Origin: DAIODI01 sp046349255
GTDB lineage: Bacteria > Pseudomonadota > Alphaproteobacteria > Rhizobiales > Aestuariivirgaceae
Length of the DNA stretch: 64,000 nucleotides
Assembly: GCA_046349255.1 (NCBI GenBank)
Contig: JAXMCR010000004.1
Span: forward strand, 186,001-250,000
Direction of reading: 5' to 3'
Part shown: piece by piece, positions 35,549 to 43,279 of the stretch
Layout: the number at the start of each line of letters is the position of its first letter
Position numbering within the stretch: the first letter of the stretch is position 1
Notes under the pieces: model-generated
What the model was told of the DNA's origin: nothing
The model's database searches: none
What the model saw: the letters and a program-made list of their open reading frames with translations, nothing else
Made by a program: the position numbers and the translations under genes

Positions 35549-36061
35549 AACGAAAAGCACGTCACCTCTGCATCCCGCACCGGGAAGACGCTTGCCGCCG
35601 GCACGGCGAGCGAGCAGGCGATCGTCGAGCTCGTGGAGCTCCTGTTCTTCGCCTATCGCGACTTCATCGCCGACCCCGACAAGATCCTCGCCGGTTATGG
35701 GTTCGGTCGCGCACATCACCGCGTGCTCCATTTCGTCGGCCGCAGTCCCGGCATGCGGGTGCAGGAGCTGCTCGACATCCTGCGCATCACCAAGCAGAGC
35801 CTCGCGCGCGTGCTCCGTGAACTGATCGACCAGGGCTTCGTCTACCAGGTCGAGGGCGAGCAGGACCGCCGGCAGCGCCTCCTCTACCTCACGCCGGAAG
35901 GGCAGGCGCTGCACCGACGCCTGATGGCGCCGCAGATCGAGCGCATCCGCCAGGCGCTCGCCGCCGCAGGCGAGCCCGCCGATGGCCAGTACCGGCGCGT
36001 GCTCGCCGGAATCGCGAGCGATCTTCCTGCGCGCACCCGGGTCGACGAGGAAGCGGCATGA
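35537..36061 (+). CDS. MarR family transcriptional regulator (PetP-like)
   Basis: A 174-residue winged-helix regulator. The DNA-binding region is at about residues 60-110 (VQELLDILRITKQSLARVLR, then the wing GEQDRRQRLLYLTPEG). The only sensible start is ATG 35537, which has no ribosome site upstream and is probably leaderless. It overlaps the next gene by ATGA. A MarR-type gene followed by an OmpR-type gene is the arrangement of petP-petR in Rhodobacter capsulatus, where petR is linked to cytochrome bc1 expression; that is the likeliest orthology, though I cannot align the sequences. The palindrome over its start codon suggests autoregulation. Confidence 0.85.
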   Translation: MADINEKHVTSASRTGKTLAAGTASEQAIVELVELLFFAYRDFIADPDKILAGYGFGRAHHRVLHFVGRSPGMRVQELLDILRITKQSLARVLRELIDQGFVYQVEGEQDRRQRLLYLTPEGQALHRRLMAPQIERIRQALAAAGEPADGQYRRVLAGIASDLPARTRVDEEAA

Positions 36062-36753
36062 ACACCGCGCAGGATCTGCCGCACGTTCTCGTCGTCGACG
36101 ACGACCGGCGGATTCGCGAACTGATCAAGTCGTTCCTCGTTGCGAACGGCATGCGCGTGACGTCTGCCGGAAGCGCCGCCGAAGCGCGTGACCGGATGCG
36201 CGGGCTCACCTTCGACATCGCCGTGGTGGACGTGATGATGCCGGGCGAGAGCGGCATCTCGCTCGTCAAGTCGCTGCGCGAGACGAATGACACAATACCC
36301 GTCCTGATCCTGTCCGCCCTCGCAGAAGCTAACGATCGCGTGAGCGGGCTCGAGGCGGGCAGCGACGACTACCTCCCGAAGCCGTTCGACCCGCGCGAAC
36401 TGCTGCTGCGGTTGCGGCTGCTCCTCAAGCGCTCGGCGCCTGGAGCCGCCGCGGTCGTGGAAGGCGACGTCCGTTTCGGATCGTTCCGGTTCAACGTTTC
36501 GCGCGGCGAACTGCGTCGCGACAACGAACTCGTGCGCCTGTCCGCGCGTGAACGCGATATGCTGAGAACCCTCGTCCAGAACGCCGGGCAGCCGGTCGGC
36601 CGGGCCGAATTGCAGGCTCCCGGCAGCGAGGAAAGCGCTCGTAGCGTCGACGTGCAGGTCAATCGCCTGCGGCGGAAGATCGAGGACAATCCGGCCGTGC
36701 CGATCTATCTTCAGACGGTGCGCGGCTCAGGCTACATCCTCCACCTCGACTGA
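36058..36753 (+). CDS. OmpR-family response regulator (PetR-like)
   Basis: A 231-residue two-domain regulator: receiver domain (about 8-125) with the acidic pocket VVDDDRR, phospho-acceptor Asp58 in VVDVMMPGESG and the conserved Lys in YLPKPFDPRELL, followed by an OmpR/PhoB winged helix (about 135-230; LSARERDMLRTLVQNAGQ, RSVDVQVNRLRRKIEDNP, TVRGSGYIL). It starts in the marR stop (ATGA) and is followed by a histidine kinase nine bases on, which is its presumed partner. Resembles PetR of Rhodobacter by gene context. Confidence 0.9.
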   Translation: MNTAQDLPHVLVVDDDRRIRELIKSFLVANGMRVTSAGSAAEARDRMRGLTFDIAVVDVMMPGESGISLVKSLRETNDTIPVLILSALAEANDRVSGLEAGSDDYLPKPFDPRELLLRLRLLLKRSAPGAAAVVEGDVRFGSFRFNVSRGELRRDNELVRLSARERDMLRTLVQNAGQPVGRAELQAPGSEESARSVDVQVNRLRRKIEDNPAVPIYLQTVRGSGYILHLD

Positions 36754-36761
36754 GGCACGCG

Positions 36762-38156
36762 GTGAACCGGCCCTCCGTTTCGCTCGCCTATCCGAAGCCT
36801 CAGGGCGGATTCGTCGCAACGTTGCGGTGGCGTTTCGACCGCCTGCTCGAGCGGTGCGTGCCCGACCGGCTGTTCAGCCGCGCCCTGATCATCGTGATCG
36901 CGCCCGTGGTGCTGCTCCAGCTCATCATGGGCTATGTCTTCGTGGAGCGGCACTACGAGGAAGTGACGAAGTCCCTCTCGCGCAGCTACGTGCGCGAGGT
37001 GGCGATGCTGATCGACCTGTACCAGAGCGGTCCCAAGACCGCCGCCGCCGAACAGGACCTCGTCAAGCTCGCCAATTCCGAACTGCTGCTCGGGCTGTCG
37101 ATCGAGAAGGGGCGCACGCTGCCGCCGCCGATCCAGGCGCCGCTGTTCTCCTCCGTGTCCCTGAAGCTGACGCGCTACGTGGAGGATCGCATCAACCGGC
37201 CTTTCTGGCTCGACACGACCAGCATGCCGAACCGGCTCGACCTGCGGATCGAGGTTGAACCCGGCACGATCTTCCGCTTCATGACGCCCATCGACCGCGC
37301 GCACATCCCGAGCCGGCTCGTGTTCCTGCTCTGGACGTCGATCTCCTCGCTGATCCTGCTCGTCATCGCGGTGATCTTCCTGCGCAACCAGATCAATCCG
37401 ATCGTCCGGCTTGCGGAGGCGGCGCACGCCTTCGGCCTGGGCCGGGACGTGAAGCACTTCAAGCCCGGAGGCGCCCGCGAGGTGCAGGAGGCGTCGAACG
37501 CGTTCATCGCGATGAAGGGGCGCATCGAGCGTCACGTCGAACAGCGCACGGCGATGCTGGCGGGCGTCTCGCACGATCTCCGGACGATCCTCACGCGGCT
37601 CACTCTTGAACTTGCGATGCTGCCAGACAATCCGCACGTGATCGCGATGCGCGAGGACGTGGGCGAGATGCGCCGGATGCTCGAAGGCTATCTTGCCTTC
37701 GCCCGCGGCGATGGCGGCGAGCAGGTCGAGACAATCGACGTCGGCGAACTTCTCGAATCCGTGCGCAGCGGTCTCGCCCGAGCCGGCAAGGAAATCGAGA
37801 TCGAGTCGTCCCCCGGCCTCATGGCGTCCGTCAAGCCGCAGGCCATGAAGCGGTGCATCGAGAATCTTGCCGGCAACGCCTGCCGGTTCGGATCTCGTGT
37901 CGTTCTCACGGCGCAGAACGAGGATCGAGCGACGATCATCACCGTCGACGACAACGGTCCGGGTGTGGCTCCCGAGCTCTACGAGGACGTGTTCCGCCCG
38001 TTCGTGCGACTCGACGACGCGCGCAATCAGGACCAGGCGGGGAACGGGCTGGGGTTATCGATCGCGCTCGACGTGGCGAGAAACCACGGTGGCGACGTCA
38101 CCCTGTCGAAAAGCCCGCTCGGAGGCCTTCGCGCGACCGTGACGATTCCGCAATAG
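36762..38156 (+). CDS. EnvZ-type sensor histidine kinase
   Basis: A 464-residue membrane kinase. Two spans (about 41-62 and 186-207) enclose a periplasmic sensor of about 120 residues; a HAMP-like linker follows, then the phospho-acceptor His271 in GVSHDLRTILTRLTLELAML, an N box (NLAGNACRFG), the G1 motif DDNGPGVAPE and G2 GNGLGLSIA. It begins with GTG nine bases after the response-regulator stop, so it should phosphorylate that partner. The signal sensed is unknown. Final gene of the marR-ompR-kinase operon. Confidence 0.9.
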   Translation: MNRPSVSLAYPKPQGGFVATLRWRFDRLLERCVPDRLFSRALIIVIAPVVLLQLIMGYVFVERHYEEVTKSLSRSYVREVAMLIDLYQSGPKTAAAEQDLVKLANSELLLGLSIEKGRTLPPPIQAPLFSSVSLKLTRYVEDRINRPFWLDTTSMPNRLDLRIEVEPGTIFRFMTPIDRAHIPSRLVFLLWTSISSLILLVIAVIFLRNQINPIVRLAEAAHAFGLGRDVKHFKPGGAREVQEASNAFIAMKGRIERHVEQRTAMLAGVSHDLRTILTRLTLELAMLPDNPHVIAMREDVGEMRRMLEGYLAFARGDGGEQVETIDVGELLESVRSGLARAGKEIEIESSPGLMASVKPQAMKRCIENLAGNACRFGSRVVLTAQNEDRATIITVDDNGPGVAPELYEDVFRPFVRLDDARNQDQAGNGLGLSIALDVARNHGGDVTLSKSPLGGLRATVTIPQ

Positions 38157-38161
38157 GGTCG

Positions 38162-38518
38162 TCAGAACAGCCGGCCGCCGTTCGGCACCGGCCGCTCGAT
38201 TGCGGCGAGCACCACCTCACCGTCAGCGTCGGGGAAACCCAGTGTCAGGACTTCCGACATGAACTTGCCGATCTGGCGCGGCTTGAAGTTCACCACGGCA
38301 GCGACTTGCCGTCCGACGAGCGCCTCGGGCGTGTAGTGCTTCGTGAGCTGGGCGGACGATGCCTTCACGCCGATCTGCGGCCCGAAGTCGATGCGCAGCT
38401 TGATCGCGGGCTTGCGCGCCTCAGGATACGGCGCGGCCTCAACCACCGTGCCGACGCGGATGTCGACCTTCTGGAAATCCTCGTAGGCGATGACGGCGGA
38501 CGGCTCTGCGGCATTCAT
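38162..38518 (-). CDS. csaA: tRNA-binding domain protein (CsaA-like)
   Basis: A 118-residue OB-fold protein of the EMAP-II/Trbp111 type. The characteristic stretches are FQKVDIRVGTVVEAAPYPEA, KLRIDFGPQIGVKASSAQLT and RQVAAVVNFKPRQIGKFMSE (VNF.P..I.... is the family signature). Such dimers bind tRNA without sequence preference; Bacillus CsaA was also described as a secretion chaperone. The start ATG overlaps the upstream TetR-like gene stop (ATGA), so the two are co-expressed. It converges with the kinase gene. Confidence 0.88.
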   Translation of the reverse strand: MNAAEPSAVIAYEDFQKVDIRVGTVVEAAPYPEARKPAIKLRIDFGPQIGVKASSAQLTKHYTPEALVGRQVAAVVNFKPRQIGKFMSEVLTLGFPDADGEVVLAAIERPVPNGGRLF

Positions 38519-39222
38519 TCGGCGGCTTCCCTCGGCGGCTCCGGGGCCTCGTCCCTCGGGGGAGCCTCCGGCGCCGTCTTGCTAGCCGAACGGCGTCGGG
38601 ATTGCCACAGGCCGCGCGCCAGTGAACCGAAGGAGGCGACCAGCGACAGCGCCGGCTCAACGCGCTTGAGTGTGGCGGCGCCGTCGCGGAGCGCCTTGTC
38701 GAGCGCCGCCATCGTACGCGCCTGGCCGGGGTCATCGTCCTCCGCCCATACGCGCAGCGTCCGCGCGTAGACCGAGGCGAGACCCAGACGCTTCACTCCC
38801 TCGCGCAGGCCGGTGTCCTCGAGCCCGGCGGCGGCGAGCACCCACCCTTGGGTCTCGGCCATCATCGCGGCAAGCCGCGGCAGGTCGGCAGGGTCGCTTC
38901 CCGGCGAGCGCAAGATGTTGGCGATCGCGGCGCGGTAGGGCGCCATGACCTCGAGCCTGCGCATGATGACCTCGAACAGGCGATCATGGGCGTCGCCGCT
39001 CACCGGATCGCGGCCGAGGCTTTCCAGCATCAGGCGATCCACATGCCGGGCAAACAGGGCGAGCACCTCCGTGCGGGACGAAGCAACCGCTGAAAGACTC
39101 GCGAGCGTAACGTTCGCTTCCTGCGCGATGTCCGTCATGCGGATTTCGCCCCACGACCGATTGGCTGCGAGGCGCATGGCGGCCTCGATCACGTTCTGTG
39201 AACCTTGGAAGTCGTCTGTCAT
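38515..39222 (-). CDS. TetR family / COQ9-like regulator
   Basis: A 235-residue protein with an N-terminal TetR helix-turn-helix (about 5-55; VIEAAMRLAANRSWGEIRMT, DIAQEANVTLASLSAV). The C-terminal part contains VWAEDDDPGQARTMAALDKA, reminiscent of the tryptophan/aspartate motif of COQ9 proteins, which are TetR-fold lipid binders in ubiquinone synthesis. It could be either a DNA-binding repressor or a COQ9 relative. ATG 39222 is preferred over GTG 39228 because GAGG is then at the right distance. A perfect palindrome lies 62-86 bases upstream, between it and the divergent DUF937 gene. Confidence 0.72.
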   Translation of the reverse strand: MTDDFQGSQNVIEAAMRLAANRSWGEIRMTDIAQEANVTLASLSAVASSRTEVLALFARHVDRLMLESLGRDPVSGDAHDRLFEVIMRRLEVMAPYRAAIANILRSPGSDPADLPRLAAMMAETQGWVLAAAGLEDTGLREGVKRLGLASVYARTLRVWAEDDDPGQARTMAALDKALRDGAATLKRVEPALSLVASFGSLARGLWQSRRRSASKTAPEAPPRDEAPEPPREAAE

Positions 39223-39283
39223 CAACACACCTCAAAAACTGGGCTAGGTGCTGCAGGCACGAAACTGCGCCGAAAACGAGTCA

Positions 39284-39308
39284 ATATTGCTGCTGAAAAC
39301 GGCAATAT
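39284..39308. promoter_or_regulatory. Inverted repeat in divergent TetR/DUF937 intergenic region
   Basis: ATATTGC (39284-39290) and GCAATAT (39302-39308) are perfect 7-bp arms separated by 11 bases. The position, between a TetR-like gene and a divergently transcribed gene, is where a TetR operator is expected. A 7-bp inverted repeat of any one spacing occurs a few times per 64 kb by chance, so the location is the main argument. Confidence 0.35.
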
Positions 39309-39397
39309 CTCTTGTGTTCCGACAGTTGGTTGGCTACGACACCTTACAACCATTAACGGTAATTTTCCCGCAGCGGCTCAATAGGGAGTTTCTTAAC

Positions 39398-40477
39398 ATG
39401 ACAAATCTTGTGACGTTGGCGTTGCAATACCTCGGTGGTGACACCGTCGCCAAGCTTGCGTCGAGCTTCGGCATCGACAGCCTGATCGCCGAGAAGGCCG
39501 TCAACGCGGCCATCCCCGCACTGCTCGGCGCGCTGACGAGCGTCGCGACCAAGCCGGGTGGCGCCGCCAAGGTGCTCGACGCCATCAAGGGCGTCGATCC
39601 CTCCGTGCTCGCCGGTCTCGGCAAGCTGATCGGCGGGGCCAAGCAGGACACGCTGGTGAATGCCGGCGGTTCGGTGCTCTCCTCGCTGCTCGGCGGATCG
39701 TCGACCTCGGCGCTCGCCGGCGCGCTCGGCAAGTTCGCGGGCGTCAACCCGACGGCGGCGACGTCGCTTCTCGGCCTCCTCACACCGGTCGTGCTCGGCA
39801 CGATCAAGAACAATGCGCCGGGCCTCGATGCGGCGAAGCTCACGAGCCTGCTCGCGAGCCAGAAGGGCTTCATCCAGGACGCCCTCCCGGCCGGTCTGGC
39901 GAGCGCGCTCGGCGGTTCGGGCCTGCTCGATGCCGTGACCGGTGCGACGAACGCGGCACAGCGCGCTGCCGACAACGTGGTCAAGGCGGCTCCGCCTGCG
40001 CCGAAGAGCTCGTGGACGACGTGGCTCATTCCGCTTGTCGCGCTGGCGGCGCTCGCCTGGTACTTCCTCGGCCACAAGGAAGAGCCGAAGCCCGCTGCGC
40101 CGGCGACCACGACCGAGGCGCCCGCCACCGCGCCGGCGCCTGCCGCGCTCACCGTCGATGGCGTCGACCTGACGAAATCGGTCTCGACCACGTTCGACAC
40201 GCTGAAGTCGGTGCTGACGGGCATCACGGACACGGCCACCGCGACCGCCGCGGTGCCGAAGCTCAACGACGCGGTGACGCAGCTCGACACGCTGAGTGGA
40301 CTGGCCGCGAAACTCGGCATCGACCAGAAGAAGGTGCTGGCGGGCCTGATCGTGGCAGCGATGCCGACCTTCAACGATCTCGCCACGAAGGTGCTGGCGA
40401 TCCCGGGCGTCGGCGACATCGCCAAGCCGACGATCGACTCGATCCGCGCCAAGCTCGACGCGCTGTCGAAGGCCTGA
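39398..40477 (+). CDS. DUF937 domain protein with one membrane span
   Basis: A 359-residue protein. The first half (about 1-190) is rich in Gly/Ala/Leu with repeated ALLGALTSVA-, VLAGLGKLIGG- and SLLGLLTPVVLG-type segments, the DUF937 pattern of amphipathic helices. A single span follows (WLIPLVALAALAWYFLGH, about 210-227), then a Pro/Ala/Thr linker and a C-terminal domain (about 250-359; VDLTKSVSTTFDTLKSVLTG). Probably anchored in the inner membrane with the C-terminal domain outside. Function unknown. ATG 39398 has AGGGAG upstream, and a strong intrinsic terminator follows the stop, so it is probably monocistronic. Confidence 0.82.
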   Translation: MTNLVTLALQYLGGDTVAKLASSFGIDSLIAEKAVNAAIPALLGALTSVATKPGGAAKVLDAIKGVDPSVLAGLGKLIGGAKQDTLVNAGGSVLSSLLGGSSTSALAGALGKFAGVNPTAATSLLGLLTPVVLGTIKNNAPGLDAAKLTSLLASQKGFIQDALPAGLASALGGSGLLDAVTGATNAAQRAADNVVKAAPPAPKSSWTTWLIPLVALAALAWYFLGHKEEPKPAAPATTTEAPATAPAPAALTVDGVDLTKSVSTTFDTLKSVLTGITDTATATAAVPKLNDAVTQLDTLSGLAAKLGIDQKKVLAGLIVAAMPTFNDLATKVLAIPGVGDIAKPTIDSIRAKLDALSKA

Positions 40478-40498
40478 TCGACCTATGGATCTGACGTC

Positions 40499-40530
40499 AA
40501 CGGGAGCCCTTGCGGCTCCCGTTTTCGTTT
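40499..40530 (+). terminator. Intrinsic terminator after the DUF937 gene
   Basis: A perfect 10-bp stem (AACGGGAGCC / GGCTCCCGTT), loop CTTGC, is followed by TTCGTTT. It sits 21 bases after the DUF937 stop and before the convergent proC stop. Confidence 0.85.
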
Positions 40531-40542
40531 ACCGGAGAGGGT

Positions 40543-41367
40543 TTAGCCCGCGAGTTCGCGGGAGCGGACGGTGGCGGCCTCGACGGCCTTCGTCATCAGC
40601 GGCTCGAGGCCGTTCTCCGGCGCCATCAGCACCTGCAACGCCGCATAGGTCGTGCCCTTGGGCGAGGTGACGTTGATGCGCAGTTGCTCCGCGGAGATGC
40701 CGGTGACGCGCATCAATTCGCCCGCGCCGGCAACCGTCGCGCGGGCGAGCTTCATCGCGACATCGGGCGGAAGCCCTTGCGCGATGCCCGCCTTCGCCAG
40801 GCAGTCCGTCATGTAGAAGATGTAGGCCGGGCCCGATCCGGAAACGGCGGTGGCGACGTCGATCAGCGCCTCGTCGTCGACCTCCACCACTTCGCCGATG
40901 GCTGAAAGGAGTGCTGCGGCGAGCGCCCGCTGGGCCTTCGACACGTGTGCGTTCGCGACCATCGCCGTGATGCCGCGGCCCACGGCGGCGGGCGTGTTCG
41001 GAATCGAGCGGATGACGGCGGCGCCCTTGCCGAAGTGGCGCTCGAAGCTCGCGATCGTCTTGCCGGCCGCAACCGAAAGCACCAGCGGCTTCTGCGGGGC
41101 GAGGCTCGCGACGGACGGAAGCACGTCCTCCATCACCTGCGGCTTCACCGCAACGAGAATCACCTCCACGCCGGTGAGAGTCCCGACGGGCGGATTGTGC
41201 TTAAGGCCGTGCCGGGTGATTAGCGCCTGGGTCTCCGGCGGCGGAGAGGGATCGAGGATCACGACCTGGCTCGGCTCTACGCCCCGCTCGAGCCAGCCCT
41301 GCAGCATGGCGCCGCCCATCTTGCCCGCCCCGAGGAGGACGAGCTTGCCCTGGAGCGGCGAGCTCAT
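40543..41367 (-). CDS. proC: Pyrroline-5-carboxylate reductase
   Basis: ProC catalyses the NADPH-dependent last step of proline synthesis. The 274-residue product has the dinucleotide motif LVLLGAGKMGGAMLQGWL (about 9-26), VAVKPQVMEDVLP, RSIPNTPAAVGRGITA and the active-site stretch AVSGSGPAYIFYMTD (about 170-184), ending in the dimer region SPKGTTYAALQVL. ATG 41367 overlaps the ybjN stop as ATGA. It is the second gene of a ybjN-proC unit, an arrangement common in Rhizobiales. Confidence 0.94.
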   Translation of the reverse strand: MSSPLQGKLVLLGAGKMGGAMLQGWLERGVEPSQVVILDPSPPPETQALITRHGLKHNPPVGTLTGVEVILVAVKPQVMEDVLPSVASLAPQKPLVLSVAAGKTIASFERHFGKGAAVIRSIPNTPAAVGRGITAMVANAHVSKAQRALAAALLSAIGEVVEVDDEALIDVATAVSGSGPAYIFYMTDCLAKAGIAQGLPPDVAMKLARATVAGAGELMRVTGISAEQLRINVTSPKGTTYAALQVLMAPENGLEPLMTKAVEAATVRSRELAG

Positions 41368-41864
41368 GCCTCGCCGACCGTGTCGATCAGGCAGGACTGC
41401 ATCGCCTCCTCGGCGGTCTTGCCCGCCCAGATGACGAACTGGAGGCCGGGGAAGTAGCGCCCGCAGCTGTCGATCGCGACGTCGATCAGCGCCTGGCACT
41501 GGGCGTCGCTGGCGCTCGCGCCGCCGGTGAGCAGGAGGCCGTTGCGATAGAGCACAGTGCCCTCGCTCGCCCACAGGTCGAAGTGGCCGAAGACGAGCTG
41601 CTCGTTGATCATGGTGACGAGCTTCTGCACCTCCGGGCGGCGCGCCACCGGGACCTTGAGGTCGAACGAGCAGGCGATCAGCAGACCCTCCAGCGCCTCG
41701 TTCCAGTTGAGGCTCACGTGAAGGTCACTCCAGCTCCCCGACACGATCAGGTTGACCTCGTCGTCGGCCGGGCGGTCGATGAACCATTCGCGGCGGTTGG
41801 CAAGGTGTTCAACGAGATCGAGCGGATTGGGCTGGCCGGCGTCGAGAGCGAAAAGAGCCGCCAT
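41364..41864 (-). CDS. YbjN domain-containing protein
   Basis: A 166-residue soluble protein with the YbjN fold related to type III secretion chaperones: NPLDLVEHLANRREWFIDRP, VSGSWSDLHVSLNWNEALEG and LVTMINEQLVFGHFDLWASE are recognisable family segments. E. coli YbjN is described as affecting stress responses and motility, without a defined biochemical activity. It overlaps proC by four bases. A GGACAC/GTGTCC inverted repeat lies just upstream (41879-41898), of uncertain meaning. Confidence 0.83.
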   Translation of the reverse strand: MAALFALDAGQPNPLDLVEHLANRREWFIDRPADDEVNLIVSGSWSDLHVSLNWNEALEGLLIACSFDLKVPVARRPEVQKLVTMINEQLVFGHFDLWASEGTVLYRNGLLLTGGASASDAQCQALIDVAIDSCGRYFPGLQFVIWAGKTAEEAMQSCLIDTVGEA

Positions 41865-42012
41865 GTCATCTCCCCCAAGGACACCAGATGTTGTGTCCGC
41901 GAATCAAGGGTCCATCCACGTATGGGAGGTTGCCCAAACGCGACTCGCGCTTCAAGAGGCGATCGCGGGTTATGGGGATCGATGTGGCTGCGCTGCGGCG
42001 GCCGCCCGCTAA

Positions 42013-42333
42013 TCAGGCGCGTTCGGCAGGCGAGGACGGATCGTCGAGCGGGCGGGACGCGACCTGGGTCTCCGCCGCCCGGGCGCCGGCGAGCCGAGCC
42101 TCGAGGTCGTTGATGCGCCGGTGCAGCGCCTCGTTCTCCTCGCGGGCCTTCTGCGCCATCTCGCGCACCGCCTCGAACTCCTCGCGCTGGACGACGTTGA
42201 GATCACCCAGCACGCGCTCGACCTGCGATTTCACCAGCGTGTCGACCTCGCGGCGCACACCCTGCGCCGCCCCGGCAGCATTCGTCATCATCTTGGCGAG
42301 TTCATCGAAGAAGCGCGTGGAGGCGGTGGTCAT
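42013..42333 (-). CDS. Accessory factor UbiK family (BMFP) protein
   Basis: A 106-residue helical protein. An N-terminal amphipathic helix (STRFFDELAKMMTNAAGAA) leads into a coiled coil (about 45-85; VQREEFEAVREMAQKAREEN), the plan of Brucella membrane-fusogenic protein and E. coli UbiK, which assists ubiquinone synthesis under oxygen. ATG 42333 follows AGAGG at good distance. It is divergent from lgt. The intergenic stretch 41865-42012 before ybjN holds no gene. Confidence 0.8.
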   Translation of the reverse strand: MTTASTRFFDELAKMMTNAAGAAQGVRREVDTLVKSQVERVLGDLNVVQREEFEAVREMAQKAREENEALHRRINDLEARLAGARAAETQVASRPLDDPSSPAERA

Positions 42334-42451
42334 GGCGAAACCTCTGTGTCGATTGGCGTTCACCTAAGCCCGGCAAGACGCCGATTCAAGGGCAATACCG
42401 CCTCCCGCAGGCGACCTTGACCGAATCCGAAACCGCGCCGATGGTCGGCCC

Positions 42452-43279
42452 ATGCCCTTCCTGCCCGTCATCGCGTTCCCGGTGATCGACCCGGTGGCGT
42501 TCGCCATCGGTCCCCTGCAGGTGCGCTGGTACGCGCTCGCGTACGTCGCGGGCCTGTTGCTCGCGGTCGCCTACGCCAAGCGCCTCGTCACGACGCCGCG
42601 GCTTTGGGCCGGGCAGCCGCCGTCGCTCACGCCGCAGCAGCTCGACGACCTCCTGTTGTGGGCGACGCTCGGCGTCGTGCTCGGCGGCCGCATCGGCTAC
42701 GTGCTGTTCTACAATCTGCCGTTCTACCTCGAGCACCCGCTGCAGGCGCTCGAGCTCTGGAATGGCGGGATGTCGTTCCACGGCGGCTTTCTCGGCGTGG
42801 TCGTCGCCTGCCTGTTCTACGGCCGCTCGGTCGGGGTGACGCTCGACCGGATGCTCGATCTCGCCGCGCCCGGCGTTCCGATCGGGCTGTTCTTCGGCCG
42901 GCTTGCGAACTTCATCAACGGCGAGCTGTTCGGCCGCCCGTCGGACGTGCCGTGGGCGATGGTCTTTCCGACCGGCGGACCCGAACCACGCCACCCGAGC
43001 CAGCTCTACGAGGCGCTGCTCGAGGGCGTGGTGCTGTTCCTCACCCTCAGGATCGCGACGCACCGCTACCAGTCGCTGTCGAAGCCCGGCGAGACGTCGG
43101 GCGTGTTCGCGCTGGGTTATGGCCTGTCGCGGTTCTTCGTCGAGTTCTTCCGCGAACCGGATGTGCAGGTCGGCTACCTGTTCGGCGGCTTCTTCACGAT
43201 GGGAATGCTGCTGTCGCTGCCGCTGATCGGGGTGGGTGTGTGGCTGCTGTGGCGCGCGCAACGGCACGCCGCCGCATGA
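42452..43279 (+). CDS. lgt: Prolipoprotein diacylglyceryl transferase
   Basis: Lgt transfers diacylglycerol from phosphatidylglycerol to the lipobox cysteine of prolipoproteins in the inner membrane. The 275-residue protein has seven hydrophobic segments and the signatures IGPLQVRWYALAYVAGL (N-terminus), WNGGMSFHGGFLGV (about 104-117) and GRLANFINGELFGRP (about 148-162), followed by HPSQLYEALLEG. It starts an operon with midA and pgeF, overlapping the next gene by ATGA. Confidence 0.95.
   Translation: MPFLPVIAFPVIDPVAFAIGPLQVRWYALAYVAGLLLAVAYAKRLVTTPRLWAGQPPSLTPQQLDDLLLWATLGVVLGGRIGYVLFYNLPFYLEHPLQALELWNGGMSFHGGFLGVVVACLFYGRSVGVTLDRMLDLAAPGVPIGLFFGRLANFINGELFGRPSDVPWAMVFPTGGPEPRHPSQLYEALLEGVVLFLTLRIATHRYQSLSKPGETSGVFALGYGLSRFFVEFFREPDVQVGYLFGGFFTMGMLLSLPLIGVGVWLLWRAQRHAAA

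Noticed and set aside
41879..41898. GGACAC-8-GTGTCC inverted repeat upstream of ybjN
   Set aside because: Six-base arms are expected many times in 64 kb by chance, and there is no regulator gene beside it. Not strong enough to list as an operator.
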